A stretch of 9,794 nucleotides of DNA from Chloroflexota bacterium. Its GTDB lineage: Bacteria > Chloroflexota > Anaerolineae > Anaerolineales > UBA4823. The stretch is taken from positions 1 to 9,794 of the forward strand of contig DAOVXM010000060.1 of assembly GCA_030636125.1 (NCBI GenBank), given 5' to 3'. The position numbers and the translations under genes were made by a program. Position 1 is the first letter of the stretch. Each line of letters starts with the position of its first letter. Of this stretch, positions 6,851 through 9,794 are shown piece by piece. The notes beneath the pieces were generated by a model. That model worked only from the letters and a program-made list of their open reading frames with translations. It did not search any database and was not told the origin of the DNA.

Positions 6851-7129
6851 TCAGACTGGCTCGATATACCAAACATCGTCATGCTCATCATAACTCAAAT
6901 CAAAACTTTTCTCATCAGTGGTGATAACTCGGAAGCATATATTCCCAGGAGTGCGCCATCGTTGTAAAACTTCAGCAACTTCCAGGCGCTGGCTCTCCCA
7001 AAACAAAGCGATTGGGCGTTCGGCGTATTCATATCCCGAATGGCACTCGACCAGATCAGGCACACCAATATCCTTAATACGCATGGGTGGCAGAGAAGAC
7101 CATTCTAAATGGATAATCTCACGGCTCAT
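6851..7129 (-). CDS. Uncharacterised 92-aa protein, possibly DUF6504-like
   Basis: A short acidic, soluble protein without signal peptide, membrane helix or cysteine pairs suited to metal binding. The central part (residues 34-60) reads as a beta-strand and helix: YAERPIALFWESQRLEVAEV followed by LQRWRTPG. The second half alternates strands (CFRVITTDEKSFDLSYDEHDDVWYIEPV). The order "RP-x-x-F-W ... V-x-E-V-L-x-x-W" followed by beta-strands resembles DUF6504-type small domains, but I cannot confirm the family. The start is supported by GGTGAG at 7135-7140. It lies 17 bp after the nucleotidyltransferase stop and 57 bp before the aminotransferase, so it is probably cotranscribed with both. That context gives no clear function. 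It is judged a real gene from its tight spacing, ribosome site and normal composition. Confidence 0.75.
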   Translation of the reverse strand: MSREIIHLEWSSLPPMRIKDIGVPDLVECHSGYEYAERPIALFWESQRLEVAEVLQRWRTPGNICFRVITTDEKSFDLSYDEHDDVWYIEPV

Positions 7130-7146
7130 CTCTGCTCACCAGGTGT

Positions 7147-8157
7147 TTAGAGTATCACAACCGTCTCGTCTCCAGCATTTACGACTCCTGCTCGTCGTTG
7201 AATCTGGGCACAACGTCCCACCAGCGAGCCTTCCAGGATAACATCGGTCACCATAGCCTCATCTTCCAGGATGGAATCCCGCAAAATGCTGCTATCGACT
7301 TGACAACCCGCTCCTAAAGAAACATGCGGTCCTATGACTGAGTTCACTACATCAGCGGTCGGATGGATAAAGACAGGAGGCACCACAACGACTCCCTCCC
7401 GGGTCATCGCTTCAGCGTTATTACTGCGCCCATTATCCAGTAAGTAACGATTTGTTTCCAACAAAGCTTGTGAAGTCCCGGCGTCCATCCACACATCCAC
7501 TTTCTGGGTTCTTAGTCTGAGTCCGTTTTCCAGCATGATATTGATCGCATCTGCTAAGTAGTACTCCCCTTTGAGAGCGATATCACGCTCCATCTGCGCC
7601 TCGATGGCAGAGAGCAGATCTTCGGCGCGTTCAATATAGTAAAAACCAACTACTGCCAGGTTGTTCTCCATACTTTGCGGTTTTTCAATCAGTTGAGTGA
7701 CCCAACCGTCCTGACTGACTTTCGCAACACCGAAGCGCCGTGGGTCAGGCACAGGCTTTACCCAAACCACTGCCTCAGCACTCTCTTTTGATAGAAACGA
7801 CAGGTCAGCCTCTATCAGCGTGTCCGCAAAGACGATCATCATCGGGCCGCTCAAGTATTCGCGCGCCAGGTAAATCGCATGGGATTGTCCGCGCGGGTCA
7901 TCCTGGATCACAAAATGGGACTTAAGATGCGGGTAGCGCTCTCGAATATGAGCTTCAATTTGATCTCCAAGATAGCCTACGATATTGACCAGTTCAATAT
8001 CTTGGTGATCATGCAGCGTAGACAACGTATCCAATACATGATCAAGCACGGCCTTACCCGCCACACTGATCAATTGTTTGGGTTTGCTCCAGGTATGCGG
8101 GCGCAACCGGGTGCCCAAGCCTGCCATAGGTATAACGACTTTAATTGTATTTTCCAT
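7147..8157 (-). CDS. Sugar-phosphate nucleotidyltransferase (RmlA/GlmU-like, with left-handed beta-helix tail)
   Basis: A 336-aa cytoplasmic enzyme that transfers a nucleotidyl group from an NTP to a sugar 1-phosphate, supplying activated sugars for cell-envelope glycans. The N-terminal Rossmann-like domain (about 5-240) has the family signature MAGLGTRLRPHTWSKPK (11-27), with the catalytic Arg and Lys of GxGTRLRP...PK. It also has the metal-site aspartate in FADT (D112), RFGV (141-144), EKP (158-160), GEYYLADAI (197-205) and the second metal aspartate in DVWMDAG (D225). Residues 255-320 carry irregular hexapeptide repeats (IHPTADV, SVIGPHVSLGAG), the start of a left-handed beta-helix as in long RmlA and GlmU-like proteins. 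It is too short to be the full GlmU acetyltransferase. Whether glucose, mannose or N-acetylglucosamine phosphate is used is undecided. It is first in the apparent operon. The nearest purine-rich Shine-Dalgarno candidate (AAGGGG) is a rather long 13 nt upstream. Confidence 0.9.
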   Translation of the reverse strand: MENTIKVVIPMAGLGTRLRPHTWSKPKQLISVAGKAVLDHVLDTLSTLHDHQDIELVNIVGYLGDQIEAHIRERYPHLKSHFVIQDDPRGQSHAIYLAREYLSGPMMIVFADTLIEADLSFLSKESAEAVVWVKPVPDPRRFGVAKVSQDGWVTQLIEKPQSMENNLAVVGFYYIERAEDLLSAIEAQMERDIALKGEYYLADAINIMLENGLRLRTQKVDVWMDAGTSQALLETNRYLLDNGRSNNAEAMTREGVVVVPPVFIHPTADVVNSVIGPHVSLGAGCQVDSSILRDSILEDEAMVTDVILEGSLVGRCAQIQRRAGVVNAGDETVVIL

Positions 8158-8420
8158 AATAAATTTTTAACCCCTTACAAAACGGTTTTTAACTACTCAG
8201 GCTACGGTCAAAAGTCTCGGTCAAATGGTTTATACACAATCCAACTACATTTCACACAACGAAGAAGGACAAAGCCAAGTAAAAGCCCCAACAAAATTGA
8301 CGCCCTCACAATCATGAACTCTTTAACCAATTATACCCTCTCTGGCGTCAACCGCCTCAAAACAAGAAAAGGTTCTATAGGATTTACCCCGGTAAAGTAT
8401 TAGATGTGGTGGCTCAAAGA
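8158..8420. other. 263-bp spacer upstream of the nucleotidyltransferase operon
   Basis: AT-rich and without a convincing gene. It contains a candidate promoter (8330-8360), a direct repeat of TTTGACCG on the minus strand (8205-8212 and 8218-8225, period 13) and a small palindrome TTTACC-CC-GGTAAA (8383-8396). A weak GGCG/CGCC stem lies at 8344-8356. I see no clear U-tailed terminator for the aldo/keto reductase. A second possible -10 (TATAAA, minus strand, 8229-8234) lies about 75 nt before the nucleotidyltransferase ATG, with a poor -35 at a long spacing. Confidence 0.6.
8330..8360 (-). promoter_or_regulatory. Candidate promoter of the nucleotidyltransferase-gatB operon
   Basis: On the minus strand, a perfect TATAAT (8330-8335) is preceded 19 bp earlier by TTGAGG (8355-8360), which matches the -35 consensus at 4 of 6 positions. 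Initiation would fall near 8323, leaving a leader of about 165 nt before the ATG at 8157. The spacer is at the long end of the usual range, so this is a candidate only. Confidence 0.4.
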
Positions 8421-9401
8421 TCAAGAGTGCCCCAGGACTGGATGGGGTTGGTAAGGCTCCTCTAAATAATCCACATCTTTCTCTGAGAGCTCGATATCAA
8501 GGACCGCGATGGCATCTTCAAGGTGAAACATCTTGCTTGCCCCAATAATCGGCGCCGTGACACCTTCCTGGTGAAGGAGCCAGGCCAGCGCAATTTGGGC
8601 CGGTTTCACATCGCGGCGTTCGGCCAAGTCAACTACGCGAGCAACAACATCGAAGTCTGTATCGCGATAATACAATTGTTGGGCATAGTCGTCGGTTTTT
8701 GCCCGCTTGGATTCAATGTAATCTTGGGAGCTCCGGTTGCCGGTTAAGAAGCCCCGCGCCAGAGGGCTCCAGGGGATCACACCAATACCTTCAGCACGGC
8801 ACAGAGGAAGCATCTCGCGCTCGTCTTCGCGGTATACCAAATTATAGTGGTTCTGCATGGAAACAAAGCGTGTCCAGCCCTGTAAGTCAGCCAGGTACAG
8901 TGATTTAGCAAACTGCCAGGCATACATACTGGACGCGCCAATATAACGCACTTTCCCCGATCTCACCAGGTCGTGCAACGCCTGCAAAGTCTCCTCAATC
9001 GGCGTTTCATAATCCCAGCGGTGAATTTGGTAGAGATCAATATAGTCTGTTCCCAAGCGACGAAGTGAATCTTCCACAGCGCGCATGATGTGGAGGCGCG
9101 AGAGTCCACCCTGGTTTGGACCGTCCCCCATAGGGAAATACACCTTTGAGGCAATGATCAGCTCTTCGCGACGGCTAAAATCGCGCAGTGCCCGTCCGGT
9201 CACCTCCTCACTAACCCCTAAAGAGTACATATCAGCCGTGTCAAAGAAGTTAACCCCCAATTCCAGAGCTCGACGGAAAAACGGCCGGCTCTCCTCTTCG
9301 TCCAGCACCCAGGGGCGCCAATTAGGTGTTCCATAAGTCATTGTGCCCAGGCAAATCCGGGATACTTTCAGGCCGGTTCGACCTAAGTTCACATACTCCA
9401 T
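8421..9401 (-). CDS. Aldo/keto reductase, YajO-like
   Basis: A 326-aa NADPH-dependent oxidoreductase with the (beta/alpha)8 AKR fold, reducing carbonyls on aldehydes or ketones. The catalytic tetrad is complete: D54 and Y59 in FFDTADMYS, K86 in IIASKVYF, H127 in YQIHRWDY. Cofactor-binding parts are SMQNHYNL (181-188), IPWSPLARGFLTG (209-221) and PIIGASKMFHLEDA (284-297). Long stretches (DSLRRLG..YIDLYQIHRWDY, YREDEREMLPLC, PYQPHPVLG) closely resemble E. coli YajO, implicated in sugar-phosphate or xylulose chemistry, but the natural substrate here is unknown. A perfect AGGAGG at 9411-9416 lies 9 nt ahead of the ATG. The gene starts 30 bp after the peptidase stop and is probably cotranscribed with it. 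Nothing appears truncated. Confidence 0.93.
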   Translation of the reverse strand: MEYVNLGRTGLKVSRICLGTMTYGTPNWRPWVLDEEESRPFFRRALELGVNFFDTADMYSLGVSEEVTGRALRDFSRREELIIASKVYFPMGDGPNQGGLSRLHIMRAVEDSLRRLGTDYIDLYQIHRWDYETPIEETLQALHDLVRSGKVRYIGASSMYAWQFAKSLYLADLQGWTRFVSMQNHYNLVYREDEREMLPLCRAEGIGVIPWSPLARGFLTGNRSSQDYIESKRAKTDDYAQQLYYRDTDFDVVARVVDLAERRDVKPAQIALAWLLHQEGVTAPIIGASKMFHLEDAIAVLDIELSEKDVDYLEEPYQPHPVLGHS

Positions 9402-9431
9402 GCTCTTTAACCTCCTGTGTTTATGCCCTTG

Positions 9432-9794
9432 TCATAACCCCTGGACTGACTCTAACTCTGTTATGGTCTCTTCCATCAACTCAACCGCCTGGCTCAGCGT
9501 TCCAGAATCGAAAGCGAAATCGGCTCCTGCGGCGGCAAACAACTGCGGGAGAGGCACGGTTCCACCGAGAGATAATGCTTTCCGGTATGCAGCTACAGCC
9601 GCGCTTTGATCCGAGAGAGCATTGCGCCAGACTTGCACTGCGCCCAATAGAGCCAGCCCATACTCCACATAATAAAATGGATCTTGGTGAATGTGCCCTT
9701 TGCGCTGCCAACCGGTCTTCATTTCCTGCTCCAGGCCACTCCAATCCTCACCGGCCATAAAACATTCCCAAAGTTCCGCCCATTTCGCGTCGCA
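9432..9794 (-). CDS. M3-family oligoendopeptidase (PepF-like), C-terminal 120 aa only
   Basis: The reading frame is open from the right window edge to the TGA at 9432, giving 120 residues; the start and the HExxH zinc site lie outside the window. The segment GHIHQDPFYYVEYGLALLGAVQVW (about residues 33-56 of the fragment) is the hallmark helix near the C-terminus of M3 oligoendopeptidases, where the His and Tyr residues line the substrate site. It is followed by a helical tail (AAVAAYRKALSLGG, LFAAAGADFAFDSGTLSQAVELMEETI) typical of the PepF type. Such enzymes are cytoplasmic zinc metallopeptidases that cleave short peptides. An ATG at 9758 is internal and not a start. The next gene begins 30 bp downstream. 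Confidence 0.9.
   Translation of the reverse strand, partial: CDAKWAELWECFMAGEDWSGLEQEMKTGWQRKGHIHQDPFYYVEYGLALLGAVQVWRNALSDQSAAVAAYRKALSLGGTVPLPQLFAAAGADFAFDSGTLSQAVELMEETITELESVQGL

Noticed and set aside
7879..8403. A 174-aa plus-strand ORF spanning the nucleotidyltransferase start and the spacer.
   Set aside because: About half of it is antisense to a well-supported gene, the protein has no recognisable domain, and no ribosome site precedes it.
1..9794. Search for a defence, phage, CRISPR, transposon or biosynthetic system.
   Set aside because: No transposase, integrase, repeat-spacer array, nuclease, toxin or dedicated biosynthetic gene set is visible. The genes are ordinary metabolic, translation and envelope genes.

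Overview
All convincing genes in this 9.8-kb window lie on the minus strand, so genes are transcribed from right to left. The set fits a free-living bacterium of moderate GC, most likely Chloroflexota (Anaerolineae-like). That assignment is inferred from the style of the proteins: a DUF5671 membrane protein, a PLDc_N mini-protein, a YajO-type aldo/keto reductase and a long nucleotidyltransferase with a beta-helix tail. No rRNA or other marker gene confirms it.

In transcription order: (1) 9794-8421 holds the C-terminal end of an M3-family oligoendopeptidase, then an aldo/keto reductase 30 bp later with a perfect Shine-Dalgarno sequence. (2) 8420-8158 is a non-coding spacer with a candidate promoter, an 8-bp direct repeat and a doubtful small ORF. 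(3) 8157-4134 is a compact apparent operon: sugar-phosphate nucleotidyltransferase, a 92-aa protein of unknown function, a class I/II aminotransferase and gatB, with gaps of 17, 57 and 23 bp. (4) 4133-3689 is a 445-bp spacer that holds a nested inverted-repeat element and a terminator-like hairpin. (5) 3688-2402 is a glutamate dehydrogenase, apparently monocistronic, followed by a terminator. (6) 2302-1 holds three envelope genes: a two-helix PLDc_N protein, a membrane-anchored NTF2-like protein and a large multi-spanning DUF5671 protein cut by the window edge.

The well-identified genes are housekeeping: peptide degradation, amino-acid nitrogen metabolism (GDH, aminotransferase), tRNA-dependent amidation (GatB) and sugar-nucleotide synthesis. 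Nothing visible links them into a defence, mobile or biosynthetic system. There are no transposases, phage genes, CRISPR arrays or tRNAs. The least explained DNA is the inverted-repeat element at about 3982-4121. Next come the three-fold internal repeat of the membrane protein and the unusual nucleotide-binding turn of the glutamate dehydrogenase.
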